Notes: generated by a model not told the origin, from the sequence alone. Positions 42,507 to 54,602 are shown, numbered from the stretch's first letter. The stretch: 64,000 bases of DNA from Malachius bipustulatus (GCA_910589415.1 OU342633.1:7602858-7666857), one strand, 5' to 3'. Made by a program: numbers and translations.

Positions 42507-44389
42507 ATTTATGTATTATCGATAACATGTATATAGAAAACACTATAAAATCAATTACTGAAAAATTGTCACTGTTGTAAGTTTATAATGTGAATAAAAT
42601 AAATTTAAAAAAACTTTAGTGTTATTATAAGTCCTATTCCAAATAAAAAAAAATAAATAAATGATGAAGTTTTAGAGAAAACTGATTCGCATGAAAGAAA
42701 TGCTATAAAGTCGTTATTGGATGTGAATAAAATAATTTATAAAGATTTCTATATTTTTATTAGCAGTAAAAATAATGATTACAGAGAAAAACCGCATGAA
42801 ATGTTATTAAATTTCTTCATTCGGTATATAATCGTTAGGTAGGTACCTATACTTTAATTAAATTATTTAAATAATAATGGAAAATTCCATGTCGCTAAAG
42901 TAAAAAATCGGGTAATTTATAAAAACAGAAGCTCTAATGAAAGGTACTAAGCGAAAAATACAAGAGAAAAAAAACATAATATTAAAATAAATAGAGTTTC
43001 ATAGGTAGGTACGTCCAGATGTGATGTTTATTGTTGAAATTACGGTAACCTGACCGAAGTGTAACATTACACACTTTATTAAACGCTCTAGCTTATGAAG
43101 TGGTGAACCTCCTTGCTGTTTCTATACTCCTGCTACCTTATTATAAAATAACGCCTGAAAATAATGTCTAAGCGTCTAATTATTATTGAACAAACATGAA
43201 ATATTATTCTAAGCTTGATCATCAAGTGTTTGATTTGTGTTATCGTATTGTTATTATTTATTTGGAAAATGGATTTTCATAATGAATTAAATCATATTAT
43301 TGTTTGGCCTTGGTTTCAAGGTGTTTCAGAACTCTCACATGTAAAATCGTCATATGATTTGACCTCGAGAATCTTCAACATAATTTAAAGCATAGGCTAG
43401 ATACGCAAGTTCAACCTTGGTTTCAAGGTGATTCAGAACATCTTCAAGCTTAGGTCATATCAATGTCGAACTATATGATGTCATGTTTCTCAAGGTCCAG
43501 AAGATCACCTTTAGAAGGTCAAATAAATGATATATAAACGGCGTGTGCGAGCCCGTGTCTGACAGTATAGTAAATACTACAGTGCAATTCTCTAGTGCAG
43601 TTGACTCATATTACCTACCGAGTGTTCCCCAATTGTCTTCAAAGTTTCATGTAAGAAGAATGTATGTCTCATTTATTTCTTATGTTTTATAATGAAGTGA
43701 ATTATCGAGTAAAATTAAATTTAAAGAATAAATATACAGAATGAAAGACTTTTTTCAGGATTCTCTAAATTTTATGTCTTTCAATACTAAGTTGAAAATT
43801 GAATAAAATAAAATTTAAATTTATCACAATTTTTTATTGTGCTAATAAATGAAAATTATGAAAGCGCTTATATACAGTGAAGGGCTATTTCTTCAGGATT
43901 TTATAAATTCTAACCAGGTATAAAACAGTGTAAAGAAGAATAAAATTTATTTTATTCTTAGTAAAATATAAAAAATAAAATTTATTTGAATATTTAATAT
44001 TCAGAGTGAATGATTTTTATTCTTTAGGATTTTGTAAGTTCCATTGTGCTTTCGGTACCGAGTTAGTAAAATAAATAATAAAAACAAATAAATAATTGAA
44101 ATTTTTTACAATGGAAGAAAATTTAAAAAATACTTTTAAATACAGAGTGAAGGACTTTATTTTAGGAATGACTATGTACTCAAAGTTGGAAATGAAAAAA
44201 AAAAATTAACTTTATTAAATTTTAATAATATGACACTTGAGATATTTAAGAATTATTCTCAAAGATGCACGAATCATTTCAAATTTTATGATAGTAAAAA
44301 TCAGACTTATAATAATAACTATCATTTTCAAATCTTTCAACTCCCCACTCTTATCACATTCTAATATTCCCCTTCCTTCATCTAGCGTC
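42507..44389. other. Polinton 2 non-coding interval with tandem repeats and an extra promoter
   Basis: No supported ORF. 43310-43520 repeats terminal-repeat motifs (TTTCAAGGTGTTTCAGAACT, CTCACATGTAAAAT). TATATAAACG at 43531 followed by GACAGTATAG at 43561 is a good TATA/initiator pair with no ORF behind it, so it may drive a non-coding or spliced RNA. From 43735 to 44170 a degenerate unit of about 130 bases repeats four times; each contains ACAG-GTGAA-GACTTT..CAGGATT-like sequence (43738, 43873, 44004, 44143). Confidence 0.45.
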
Positions 44390-44426
44390 TATAAATACCC
44401 GTGCAAGGACAGAGAGTGCGTAAACA
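44390..44426 (+). promoter_or_regulatory. TATA box of the Polinton 2 polymerase gene
   Basis: TATAAATACCC at 44390 lies 37 bases before the ATG at 44427; transcription from about +28 would give a leader of roughly ten bases. Confidence 0.5.
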
Positions 44427-47400
44427 ATGGCGAACAAATGTCCTAGATGTTTGACCGTGTATGGGAACCAAGCGGCATTGTTCAACCACCGCGAGCAGGG
44501 GTGCAAGAGACCGCTCGCAACTCGAGCATCAGGTAATGTGATAAATATTTTAAAATAATGGTGAATTAAAATAATTATTTAGCAGCTTCAACAAGTCGCA
44601 CTACGGACGATGTGGCCGCACCTGCAAAGAGGCAAAAACTCGCAACCAACTCTGCTCGTAAGTTTCGCAAATGTGCACTGGATTTTTCAAATTCATACCT
44701 GAACATTTTATTTTAGCAAATTTGCTGTACTGCAATGCTTGCCAGGTGCAAGTTCCAGGCAACGCATACGCTGCACAATTCGGATCATTTTTGGAGGGCC
44801 GAAAGTGGACGTGTGGAAGTGAGTAGTACAGCGTACGGAGGCAGGTTAGCGAGCTACAGAGTAAGTAGTGACGAAAAGCGTATTAGTGTTGACGAATTCA
44901 TGAGTGATGTGCGAGCAGACATTATAGCGTTACTTGAAAATGAACTGGTAAAAAACGGACCTTTTAAAGTAAATTTAGAGCTGTTTGGTATTTATTATCT
45001 ACCAAGTAAGGACATTAGAGAAGTAAAGTCGTTTATTTTTAGTAATAGAGTAGTCTGCGCCTCAATTAGCTTAGAGAATTTGTATGTAGATATAGTTAGC
45101 AAGTTTGACCAAAAAACATCCGAATTCCTAGAGCGGGATTCAGGATGGATTTTGGAACAATTTTTACATGTAGAAGTCAATGTTAATAAATTTAATCCGC
45201 TTAAAGGGAACTCATATATACCGCTACCTCCAAGCATAGAAAAGAGAAAAGCTGTGTTAAATATTCAAAATAATGATGAATACTGCTTCGCATGGAGCTT
45301 GGTGGCAGCTATTTGCGAACCGATAGGTAAATATAATCAAGTATCATCATATCCACATTTTTCAACAGTGCTCGACTTCACAGATATAAGTTTTCCTGTC
45401 GCGTTGAAAGACATACCTAAATTTGAAACTCAAAATAATATTTCAGTTAACGTTTATGGGTTGGAAAAAATTTATATTGACGGTTTCGAGAGGTATCAAG
45501 TAGTCGGTCCATTACACTATTCGGAACGCAAACGAGACCGACATGTAAATTTGTTACTAATAGATAACTCTGAAGGAATGCATCATTATTGTTACATTAA
45601 GAATTTATCACGACTAATTTCAAACCAAATTTCAAAACATGATGGGAAAATGTATTTTTGCGATTCCTGTTTACAATATTTCCGTTCGGCAGAGATACTT
45701 GCCAGTCACGAAGAGCACGACTGCAGTCATGTGACTGTCATACTTCCTACCATTGGTGAGAGGAAGGATAAACTTGACCGTCAAGTGCCTAGTAATTTTC
45801 TAAAATTTGAAAATTATCAAAAGCAGTTGAGAGTGCCTTTTGTCGTCTTTGGTGATTTTGAATGCCTGTTGAAAAATGTGGCGCAAGCAGATAACCCTAC
45901 TACAGACACATACACAGTTAAAAAGTACGAACATGTCCCTTTTTCATTCGCGTACTATATAAAATGTTCTTTCGATGACTCATTGTTTAAATTTGAAATT
46001 TATACCGGCCTAGATGCACCTCAAATGTTTGTGAGTAAATTAGAAAACGATTTACAGCGCATCTACCACGATTTTTTGAAACCTGTTGTCCCTATGAAGG
46101 CATTAACACCTCAGCAAGAGGATTCTTATAGAAATGCCACAGCGTGTCATATCTGTGAGGAGAGTTTCACATTATCAGATGTTAAAGTTCGCGATCACTG
46201 CCACCTTACTGGCCTATATCGCGGACCGTCACATGCCACCTGCAACATCAACTACAAAGTTCCAAAATTTGTTCCGATACTGTTCCACAACCTAAAAAAC
46301 TATGATGCTCACATCTTGATTAAACATTTAGCACCCAATGGTGAGCGAATCGATATTATCCCTTGCAACTTTGAAAAATATGTATCATTCACTAAATTCC
46401 TTCACGTCGACACTGTTAGTGATTCTCGAGGTCATTCACGTGATGTGCACCTGCAGCTGCGGTTCCTCGACAGTTTTCAATTTTTATCATCGTCGTTAGA
46501 AACTCTTGCAGGCAATTTAGATTCTAATCAGTGTCGAGAAGTAAGAAAAGCGTTTCCTGACGATACTGAATTCTCATAATATGTTCGTCAAAAGGGTGTC
46601 ATGCCATATTCATATCTAGACGATATTTCCAAGCTGCAAGAGACTAGACTACCATGTCGTGGTCGATTTTATGATGAATTGAACCAGGAGCGCGTTAGTG
46701 ATGAGAACTTTCAACGCGCTCGATCAGTCTGGGATGCTTTTCACTGTCAAACTCTGGGCGATTATTGTGATTTATATCTTAAATCAGACGTTCTCCTCCT
46801 TGCAGATGTTTTCGAAAATTATCGAGATCTTTGCTTGTCTACATATCATTTAGATCTCGCCCATTATTATACGGCTCCTGGTTTGAGTTGGGACGCCATG
46901 TTGAGGTTTACAAAAGTGAAGCTAGAACTCCTCACCGATATCGACATTCTGCATTTTTTTAAGAAGGGTATTCGCGGTGGATGCAGCACCTGTGTGAAGA
47001 GAAAGGCCGAAGCTAACAATCCCTTCTGTGAAAATTATAATCCAGCTAATGAGACCGATTATATCATGTACTTAGACATGTCGAATATTTACGGTGCCAG
47101 CATGCAACGAGTCCTACCAAGGGAGGACTTCGCATGGTTGAGCAGACAGGAGATTGATGAAATAGATTTAGACGTGCTCTCTGCAGATTCATCCGTCGGT
47201 TATGTTTTCGACGTCGATCTCGAATATTCTAAATCGCTTCACGATGAACACAATGATTTCCCTTTCTGTCCGGAAAACATGATACCTCCCGGGGGGAAGC
47301 ATTCCAAACTTATTCAAAATTTACAAAATAAAAATAAGTATATTATACATTATTTAAATTTGAAACAATGCTTATCCCACGGATTGAAATTGAAACAAAT

Positions 47401-48621
47401 TCATAGAGCCATTAAATTTCGTCAATCAGCCTGGCTCAAGCCGTATATCGACCTAAACACAACTCTCAGGAATTCGGCTAAAAATTCTTTTGAAAGGGAT
47501 ATGTTCAAACTTATGATTAACAGCATCTATGGCAAAACGATGGAAAATGTGGAAAATCGGGTTAACATCAAGTTGGTTACCCAATATGCCGCCACCGGTC
47601 ATAAGCTGGGGGTGGAAAATTATGTTTCGAGACCAAGTTTCAAATCATTGAAAATATTTCAAGATAATTTGGTAGCCGTCGAGCTAAAAAAACTTTATGT
47701 TCACTATAATAAGCCCATATATGTCGGGTTTTCCATATTAGATATATCTAAAACCCTCATCTACGACTTCTTTTACGGATACCTTAAGAACTTGTACGGT
47801 AAAAATGTATCTCTGCTGTATACTGATACGGATAGTTTAATCATTTCCGTAAAAACACTAACAGCGGGTATTATAAAGGCTTATTAAGTTAACGGGCAGA
47901 TTTCTGTGGCCATTTCTGAAGAAGGTATCGAGTTTATGTGGATTTTTTTTTAATTTATCTATTCTTGACACAAAAGTAATTACGAAAATGTTAATAAAAG
48001 TCTTTGACGTCGATATTAGCTTCAAAAACGAGCACAGAAATCTGCCCGTTAGCCTAATGAGCGTTTATAATATTGGCTGTAAATTTTTATGATGACATGA
48101 AAGAAAATATCGACAAATTTGACACGTCAAATTATCCTGTTGATAATGTTCACAATATACCTCGAAACAAGTCAGTCATTGGTCGCATGAAGGATGAGTT
48201 TTCCGGACGTGCAATAGATACATTTTACGGTACAGGTTCCAAAGCTTATTACGTGAAGGCGGGCGATGATGAGGTAAAAAAGGCTAAGGGAATTAAGAAG
48301 AGTTCCGTTAAGCAACAGTTGACGATGGCACATTATAGAGATGTGTTAGAGCGAGGTACCAGCGTATATTGCACAATGCATACCTTTCGATCTATAAATC
48401 ATACAATTTTTACAAATTATCAACGCAAAGTGGCACTATCGCATTTCGATGACAAGCGTTTTTTGATTCAGGGTTCCTTCCAAAGTTTAGCTTGGGGCCA
48501 CAAAGATATATCTAATAATGGAGAAGGGGCCGCCCCGCCCGACGACGAGACTGACGAATTTCCACATAATCTGTCTGGCCTTATAGATCTTATGAAATTG
48601 GCATTGGAGAATAAATTATAA
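44427..48621 (+). pseudogene. Polinton 2 protein-primed family B DNA polymerase with N-terminal zinc finger and endonuclease-VII-like domain
   Basis: Exon 1 (44427-44532) encodes a C2H2-like finger (MANKCPRCLTVYGNQAALFNHREQGC). Exon 2 is 44583-44657 and exon 3 starts at 44717; splice phases agree. A frameshift near 44775 leads into the long frame 44735-46579. Motifs in order: FVVFGDFECLL (exonuclease I, about 45850), DHCHLTGLYRGPSHATCN (HNH/endonuclease-VII-like, 46196), FHNLKNYDAHILIKHL (exonuclease II), an in-frame TAA at 46577-46579, YCDLYLKSDVLLLADVF (exonuclease III), YLDMSNIYGASM (motif A, 47068), FKLMINSIYGKTMENV (motif B, 47506) and LLYTDTDSLI (motif C, 47815). A small inverted-repeat insert (about 47869-48073) interrupts before the thumb region (FYDDMKENIDKFDTSNYP.. 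to 48621). It would replicate the element from a protein primer. Now inactive through frameshift, stop and insertion. Confidence 0.85.
47869..48073. mobile_element. Small inverted-repeat MITE in polymerase gene
   Basis: About 205 bases. Ends share TATTATAAA, GCTxATTA and TAACGGGCAGATTTCTGTG in inverted orientation (40-base arms with a few mismatches). It separates the DTDS motif region from the C-terminal thumb. Target duplication could not be defined with certainty. Confidence 0.6.
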
Positions 48622-48649
48622 GTGGTGGGAGTAGGTGATATATATAACA

Positions 48650-49204
48650 ATGTTTCAACTTCATGCTCTTCAGTATGCTACCATGAGCGGGTTAGATTTA
48701 TCAGTGTTGTTTGATTACATTACTTCTACTTATGATTTGTATAAAAATCAGTTGAAAGATGAAATTTTGTATAATATTAGTGATAGTAATTTTTTATTCA
48801 ATTTACTTTTATCAAAGATTGTTGTACCAGATGAAGCTTTTAAGTGGATTGTAAATAGAGCAGAATCGAATTTAACTATTATAAATTCCGTCTTAGAAAA
48901 TAGAATTAAGTTTGATAAGAAATATGATCAGATTGTTAGTATTTTAAGTGATAGTGAATTTGAAAACCTAAGTTGTAAACTGGCATACGGTTTGTTACTT
49001 CGTAACGGTTTAAGACTATCATTGTATGAAAAGCACTTCTTTTTCTCCAGATATAAGCACCTGCATCACTTTATTGATCAATTAATTTGTGAAGCTATCC
49101 AGTATGCCGATAGCCGCCTACTCAAAAACGTAATTAAAGCCGCTGCTGAATATGATATAAAATATGTGTTCGATCCCAACATGCAAATTTGCTGTCCTGG
49201 TTGA
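48650..49204 (+). CDS. Polinton 2 helical protein of unknown function
   Basis: 184 residues from ATGTTTCAACTTCATGCT, 28 bases after the polymerase stop. All-helical composition with Leu/Ile/Tyr-rich segments (LFDYITSTYDLYKNQL, NFLFNLLLSKIVV, LSCKLAYGLLLRNGL, HHFIDQLICEAI) and a C-terminal CCPG. No motif recognised; no signal peptide. The frame is intact and follows the polymerase closely, so it may be a replication partner, possibly a terminal-protein-like factor, but this is only positional inference. Confidence 0.5.
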   Translation: MFQLHALQYATMSGLDLSVLFDYITSTYDLYKNQLKDEILYNISDSNFLFNLLLSKIVVPDEAFKWIVNRAESNLTIINSVLENRIKFDKKYDQIVSILSDSEFENLSCKLAYGLLLRNGLRLSLYEKHFFFSRYKHLHHFIDQLICEAIQYADSRLLKNVIKAAAEYDIKYVFDPNMQICCPG

Positions 49205-50598
49205 AACGAAATATTGTAAAAGGTTGCTCCGGAGAAGAAAATAAATTGGGATGGGTGTGTGGACCCGATTCAGGGAGATGGCCCTCGACGCATCTCGAAG
49301 ACTATATCGATACACTTGCTTGCTTGTATACAATTATGTCTTGAATTCGTTGCGAAAAATATTTTTCCTACGACCACTATACAAAACACTACTTTGCGCA
49401 TCGTTTTTTGTGCGCAAACTAGCAGATTTCTCACGTATCCAAAACTGTGCGACAAAGTGACATAACGCATAGCCAAAAATCATTTCCGTACAGTTTTATA
49501 TTATTAATGTAAACAATAGTGATGGGCGGTAACTGAGAACTCAACTGTTACTTATTGTTAATGGAATTAAAGCTTCAAGGTAATAAAATAAACACAAATG
49601 GGATAACATAGAACCCGACAAGACTATAAAATATACTCATTATTCTCTTATGGCAGTAATTATTAAAATTTACGAGTTGATCGATGATAACAGCCAAATC
49701 AAATTCACAAACGTGATCGTGAAAATAACTCACACACCTCTACTAACTTCCACCGACGACGCACAGCGCTTGCGTTGTGTAGAAATTGCATATCAATGAT
49801 AATTATACTAACACTAACCTCTCCTAAATTATTGTTATTACGTCTCCACGCTCACGTCACTTATTTTTAGTTTATACCGAGTCTAATAATAAATAATAAT
49901 AATAATATTGTCGGTAGAATTCAATGATTTTACAGTATATAATAGTAATAATAAAAAGTCATTGGTAGAATTGAAAATAATACCTACCTAGGTAGGTAGG
50001 TAGTCTGAAAAAATAAACTTTAGTTAGGTACCTACCTATCATTATAATGGATTGTTCCTCTGAATCTGGAGTAGAAAATACACCACCTGAAGTCAGAAAA
50101 CAAGCAGGTTTGTGTTCTTTGAATTTGCTACCTGTAGTTTCGAGAGAAAAATACGAATCTGCTTATAAACATTTCATAAATTGGAGAAAAGGTCATAAAA
50201 GCAGAGCATTGTCAGAAAAAATAATTTATGTGTTAAATTGGTTAAATAATTAATCTGTTAAATTGTGGTCGTAGGAAAAGTACTGTGTGAAGCACGTGCG
50301 GAAAAGAAATTTCACACTCGTGTGAATTGTGACACTCGACTTCGTCTCGTGTCACAATTGTTTCACACTCGTGAGAAATTTTCTCTTTTCCGCACTTGTT
50401 TCACAATATACTATAATCCGTGTCTATAATTTTCTAATGTAAAAAGTCATTGTAATCATCCAAAGATGAACTGGTTTTAACCTTGAAATTGTATGTATGG
50501 TGGGGGAAACCTCTATATAAGTGTATATCGAAGTTGTAAAGAACAGTAGCTGTGAAGCAGTCGTAAAGTGTCTACGTTTGAGCAATAGTGAGTTAATC
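49205..50598. other. Polinton 2 interval with a small recombinase-like ORF and a hairpin
   Basis: A 68-residue frame (50047-50253) reads MDCSSESGVENTP.. then LNLLPVVSREKYESAYKHFINWRKG. This resembles the N-terminal core-binding segment of insect tyrosine-recombinase-like proteins and stops after NWLNN; no catalytic domain follows. At 50296-50395 a hairpin of about 100 bases has ends GTGCGGAAAAGA/TCTTTTCCGCAC and internal TTTCACACTCGTG repeats, probably a small MITE. Elsewhere non-coding, with TAGGTACCTACC runs near 49983-50040. Confidence 0.4.
50514..50547 (+). promoter_or_regulatory. TATA box and initiator for the 50599 gene
   Basis: CTATATAAG (TATATAA at 50514-50520) is followed exactly 30 bases later by ACAGTAG (CAGT at 50544), a standard insect TATA/initiator spacing. 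Confidence 0.55.
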
Positions 50599-51082
50599 AT
50601 GGCATGTTCCAAGCAACAGTTGATCTTAGTGAATCAGAAAAGATACCATTTGAATAAGTCATGTGCAAAATACGTGTCAATTGGATTATCATATGAAGAT
50701 GGATTCCAGCCCTGCATAACATTAAATGGCTGCAAAGCTCCACCTGTTGTGTTTTGCGAACATGAGTGGAGAGAATTTCTAAAACATCGTGATGAAATGG
50801 AGAATTATTTTTATTGTTCAACATACTTCGGATCCCATCTGCACGCCTGTTTTTAAAATATCGTTTGAACAGTTTAACGATGTTAAATGTGTCAGAGTGG
50901 AAGATAAGCGAGGTTACTACATATGGTTGGCCATGGACTCCGTAAATCAGCTGATCAAGTTACTCCCTCTCCTTGACTACAGAATTGATATGTTGAAGAG
51001 ACAAGATTTTCTGAAATATTATCAATCGCAACTGGCAGTTGCAAGAAGTAAACGTGCTGGCGACATTGCCAGGGTAATATGA
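50599..51082 (+). pseudogene. Small Polinton 2 protein, possibly PC4-like; one frameshift
   Basis: ATGGCATGTTCCAAGCAACAG begins MACSKQQLILVNQKRYHLNKSCAKYVSIGLSYEDGF. This continues ITLNGCKAPPVVFCEHEWREFLKHRDEM; after a one-base shift near 50810 it runs to the TGA at 51080 (..VRVEDKRGYYIWLAMDSVNQLIKLLPLL..). The pattern of a short strand, basic K-R-Y, strand with G-L, DGF linker and a W-containing helix recalls PC4-type single-stranded-DNA-binding coactivators, and the second half may repeat the fold. This similarity is weak and unverified. Total about 160 residues. Confidence 0.4.
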
Positions 51083-51511
51083 TCTACTCGTTCTAGTGGA
51101 GCGTTAGAATAAAATCTCTTCTAACAGGATTGTGGAAGGACCGTTATTTATTTAATTTAAAATTATTATAATCGATTCCTAATTATTATAATAATAATAA
51201 TAATAATCCTTTATTAACTTTTTAACAACCCTTTAAGCTCATAAAGTAGCAATAAATAAATAAATACTAAGTGGAAAGTAGGTTCAGATTCAGACTATCA
51301 TAATAAATTATGACATCTGATCTACCATCTGCACCTTTAATATAAATATAACAAAACATTAGGATTTCAATCAAGGATTTCAAAACATTATTATATTTAG
51401 GAACTCTTATGAACTTATAATGCTGATCGACTCTAGCCTTGAAAAATATTATTTGAATAATTTTTCTTAATATTTTAAAGCTTGAAGATTTTCGCTAGAG
51501 CGGTATTATTG

Positions 51512-51534
51512 TATAAATAGCCAGATCAGTCAGT
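51512..51534 (+). promoter_or_regulatory. TATA box upstream of the 51551 ORF
   Basis: GTATAAATAGCC at 51511 with a CAGTCAGT initiator-like repeat at 51527-51534. TATA to CAGT spacing is shorter than the usual 30 bases, so the exact start is unsure. Confidence 0.45.
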
Positions 51535-51550
51535 GTGTAAGAATCCAGAG

Positions 51551-51946
51551 TTCAAGATGTCTTCAGATAGTGGCTATGTGAGTCCAGCCGAGGAGATGTT
51601 ATTGGAACCGGTAGAGAGAGTAAGGAAGGCGATGGAGGAGGTGTCCTTGCAGTTCCAAATTCTGTCAGTAATTTCCAAGCAAATGGGGGACCCAGCAGAA
51701 GACACGCAGCGATACGAAGTGGCTCAAACTGCCTGCTGGCTGTGCAGCAACGCCAGCTATTGCGTCTTCTGCACCCTCCAGGAAATCTACCGGCAAGGGT
51801 GCATTCATCACCTACAGGACGTGGTGCGACGACTACCGGATTCTCTCTGGCATTGGTTGGACCGAGCCATAGCCGGTGAAGAGGTTGAAGCTCTGGAGTG
51901 TGTAACCCTGGACGAATGTGTTGGATATCATCTACTTAACGCTTAG
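51551..51946 (+). CDS. Small Polinton 2 protein, unknown function, intact
   Basis: Preferred start is the internal ATG giving MSSDSGYVSPAEEMLLEP, soon after a TATA/initiator; an in-frame codon at 51533 is not ATG. 131 residues, helical, with DSLWHWLDRAIAGEE, a Cys-rich CWLCSNASYCVFC segment and a predicted amphipathic helix (VERVRKAMEEVSLQFQIL). Higher GC than surroundings and fully open, which supports coding. No family recognised. Confidence 0.55.
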   Translation, partial: FKMSSDSGYVSPAEEMLLEPVERVRKAMEEVSLQFQILSVISKQMGDPAEDTQRYEVAQTACWLCSNASYCVFCTLQEIYRQGCIHHLQDVVRRLPDSLWHWLDRAIAGEEVEALECVTLDECVGYHLLNA

Positions 51947-53000
51947 TTGAAGTTAAATGTATTTATAGATGTATAGATTTATTTATATATTATTTAAGTT
52001 AATTAAGGTAATTTTGTAAATTTTGAATATTTGTAAATATTTTCTTAAAATAATAATTATGTATATTTTTTTTGTTTTATTACACCTTTAAAACTAAATA
52101 TCATAATGCGATATGATAATAAAATAATAAAAATACTATCAAAAAAATTCACCACATTTAGTCATTAAATTTATAAATTATTTCGATTAATCTGTTAGAA
52201 TGATCGAAGAAAATTATTTAGGTATGTAGTCTTAACATAAGAACTTTTTTCTTCAACAGAGTTTCAATTGTTTCAAACATTTTGATATAAGTCTTCATTC
52301 CAAAATATTTTTCTAAATTTACTTAACCAACATGTGACTGTAAGAGATGCAGGGGTCGTAACCTTCTACCCAAAAACTGCACCATGTTGTAGCTTTTGCT
52401 TTACGATTAAATTTAAAAAAAATCCGAAGGAAATCGGATTATAAATAATAAGCTAGATAATTTAGCTAACAGTTTAGGGGGTTGATATTTCTGTATTAGA
52501 TGCAGGGGTTGTAACCTTCTACCCCAAGACTGCATCATTTTGAGTTTTTGCTTTGCGATAAAAATCAAAGAAACTCCGAAGGTAATCAGATTATAATTAA
52601 GCCAGGTAATTTAGCTAAACATTGAGGGGGTTGATAAAACGCTTATAATATAATTTGGTCAAAATAGCGTATTTTTAATGGCACCATTCAACAAAAATAA
52701 TATTTATACATGTAAACTATTAAAGAGATGTTTTCTGTAAAGTTTGATGATTATCAGACTTTAATAAATAATGAAGTTATTTAGGAAAAACTGAAGGGGT
52801 AGTATTAAAAAAATTCTAACATTCACCTCCGTTTTCGTCTTTTGCATGCTTCGAAACTTTCTCGTTCTCGAGAGGCTATACAATTTAGTGTCAACTTTAC
52901 TCTAGTTTCATCTCAGTTTAAATCATGTGTGTAGATATGATCCTTATCGTGGCATGAATTCCTTATACTCTGTGAATTTAATATCCCCATTTAATATTTA
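51947..53000. other. Polinton 2 non-coding interval with a 160-base direct repeat
   Basis: A unit containing TGCAGGGGTCGTAACCTTCTACC, then TTTGCTTTACGAT, then CCGAAGGAAATC and GGGGGTTGATA occurs at 52350-52490 and again at 52501-52640. No ORF. Confidence 0.4.
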
Positions 53001-53002
53001 TA

Positions 53003-53966
53003 CAGGGTGTTACTGAATAGCTGTTACAAACTTAAAGGGCATGTAGGAAATGCAAAAATAGGCGATAAATTTCCTGTAGACATGGGTCGTGGGAGCTTTA
53101 GTTTTAGAGATACAGGATGTTAAAGTTCTTCGAAAGATTTAATATTTTTTGAATATCTACAAACTGGCTGATCAGAATAACTCGAATTTTTTGACAGCTG
53201 TTGTACTAATTGAAGTACATGATTTGATACTCCCATTGGAAAATTATTCAATCCAGTGGCAGAGATCTGGGTGTCTTGTTACCTTTTTTATTAAATAATT
53301 TCTACGCCACTGACTTTTATGCAAATTTGTTATTTTTGGTAGATACCTCGTTTTGTTTAGTTAGAGGATAAAAGTCATTTATGTTTTTGTTGTAGGACGC
53401 ACTATTTTCAAAATATTTCACAATGTAGGAACCCATGCAAGCTTTTTGTAATGTAACACGCTTCAATAATGATCACAAAAATGATTAATTTATGGAAAAA
53501 CTCAATAGCATTGATTTTTAGGATATTTTACCTCGTACGGATTCCTACATTGCGAAGTATCTTGAAAACAGTGCGTCCTACAACAAAAACATAAATGACT
53601 TTTTTCCTCTAAACTAAACGAGGTATCTACCAAAAATAACAAATTTGCATAAAAGTCAGTGGCGTAGAAATTATTTCATAAAAAAGGTAACAACACACCC
53701 AGATCTCTGCCACTGGATTGAATAATTTTTCAATGGGAGTATTAAATCATGTACTTCAATTAGTACAACAGCTGTCAAAAAATTCGAGTTATTCTGATCA
53801 GCCAGTTTGTAGATATTCAAAAAATATTAAATCTTTCGAAGAACTTTAACATCCTGTATCTCTAAAACTAAAGCTCCCACGACCCATGTCTACAGGAAAT
53901 TTATCGCCTATTTTTGCATTTCCTACATGCCCTTTAAGTTTGTAACACCTATTCAGTAACACCCTG
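53003..53966. mobile_element. Palindromic MITE, CAGGGTGTTACTG ends, TA duplication
   Basis: TA at 53001-53002 and 53967-53968; ends CAGGGTGTTACTGAATAG and the inverse CTATTCAGTAACACCCTG with a few changes. Arms of about 460 bases are nearly identical inverted copies around about 53490. Non-coding. Confidence 0.85.
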
Positions 53967-54602
53967 TACATTATTTTCACATACCCCACATAAGCTAACA
54001 TTTTTTCAAACATTCCCTTAGATGATTCACCTAAAGGATTCAAATTAAATACCTTTATATCACCATCTTATTCTAGCGCAGCTTTCTCTATTTAATTATT
54101 TTCGAGCCGTATAATAAGAGAAATCTCATTCTAATGTGAGTTTCCTCGCATTTATTGTCTCTTAGCTGTCAATTCTGAAGCGTAGGTAAATAGTCATTAA
54201 ATCCTCTCGATAATTTTTACAATTCGATTTATTAATCAGAACTTCTGGCTATATGCACATAGGTGTCTAATCCCATAAAAATAGAAGAAGATAATCAGGA
54301 CTTCCACGATAATTGCCGTGTTTTCTAGCCATTCTTCAACTACCAATATATTAATTATTTTTATTTGCCGAATTTTCATGCTTCGATTTTTCCCCAACCT
54401 GTTTCCGTTTATCTCAATCAATCTATTAACTCTGGCTACGTTGTCCATCTATTATTCACCGATTAATGTTTTCTCTAGCTCATTATGATTACCAATCTTA
54501 AACTTATCTACTATGTTCGATGATCTACAATGATCCATCATTGACGGTGGTGGTCACTATTTTCTATAGCTTCGGATTTTTTTCTCTTATAGCTTTTCTA
54601 TA

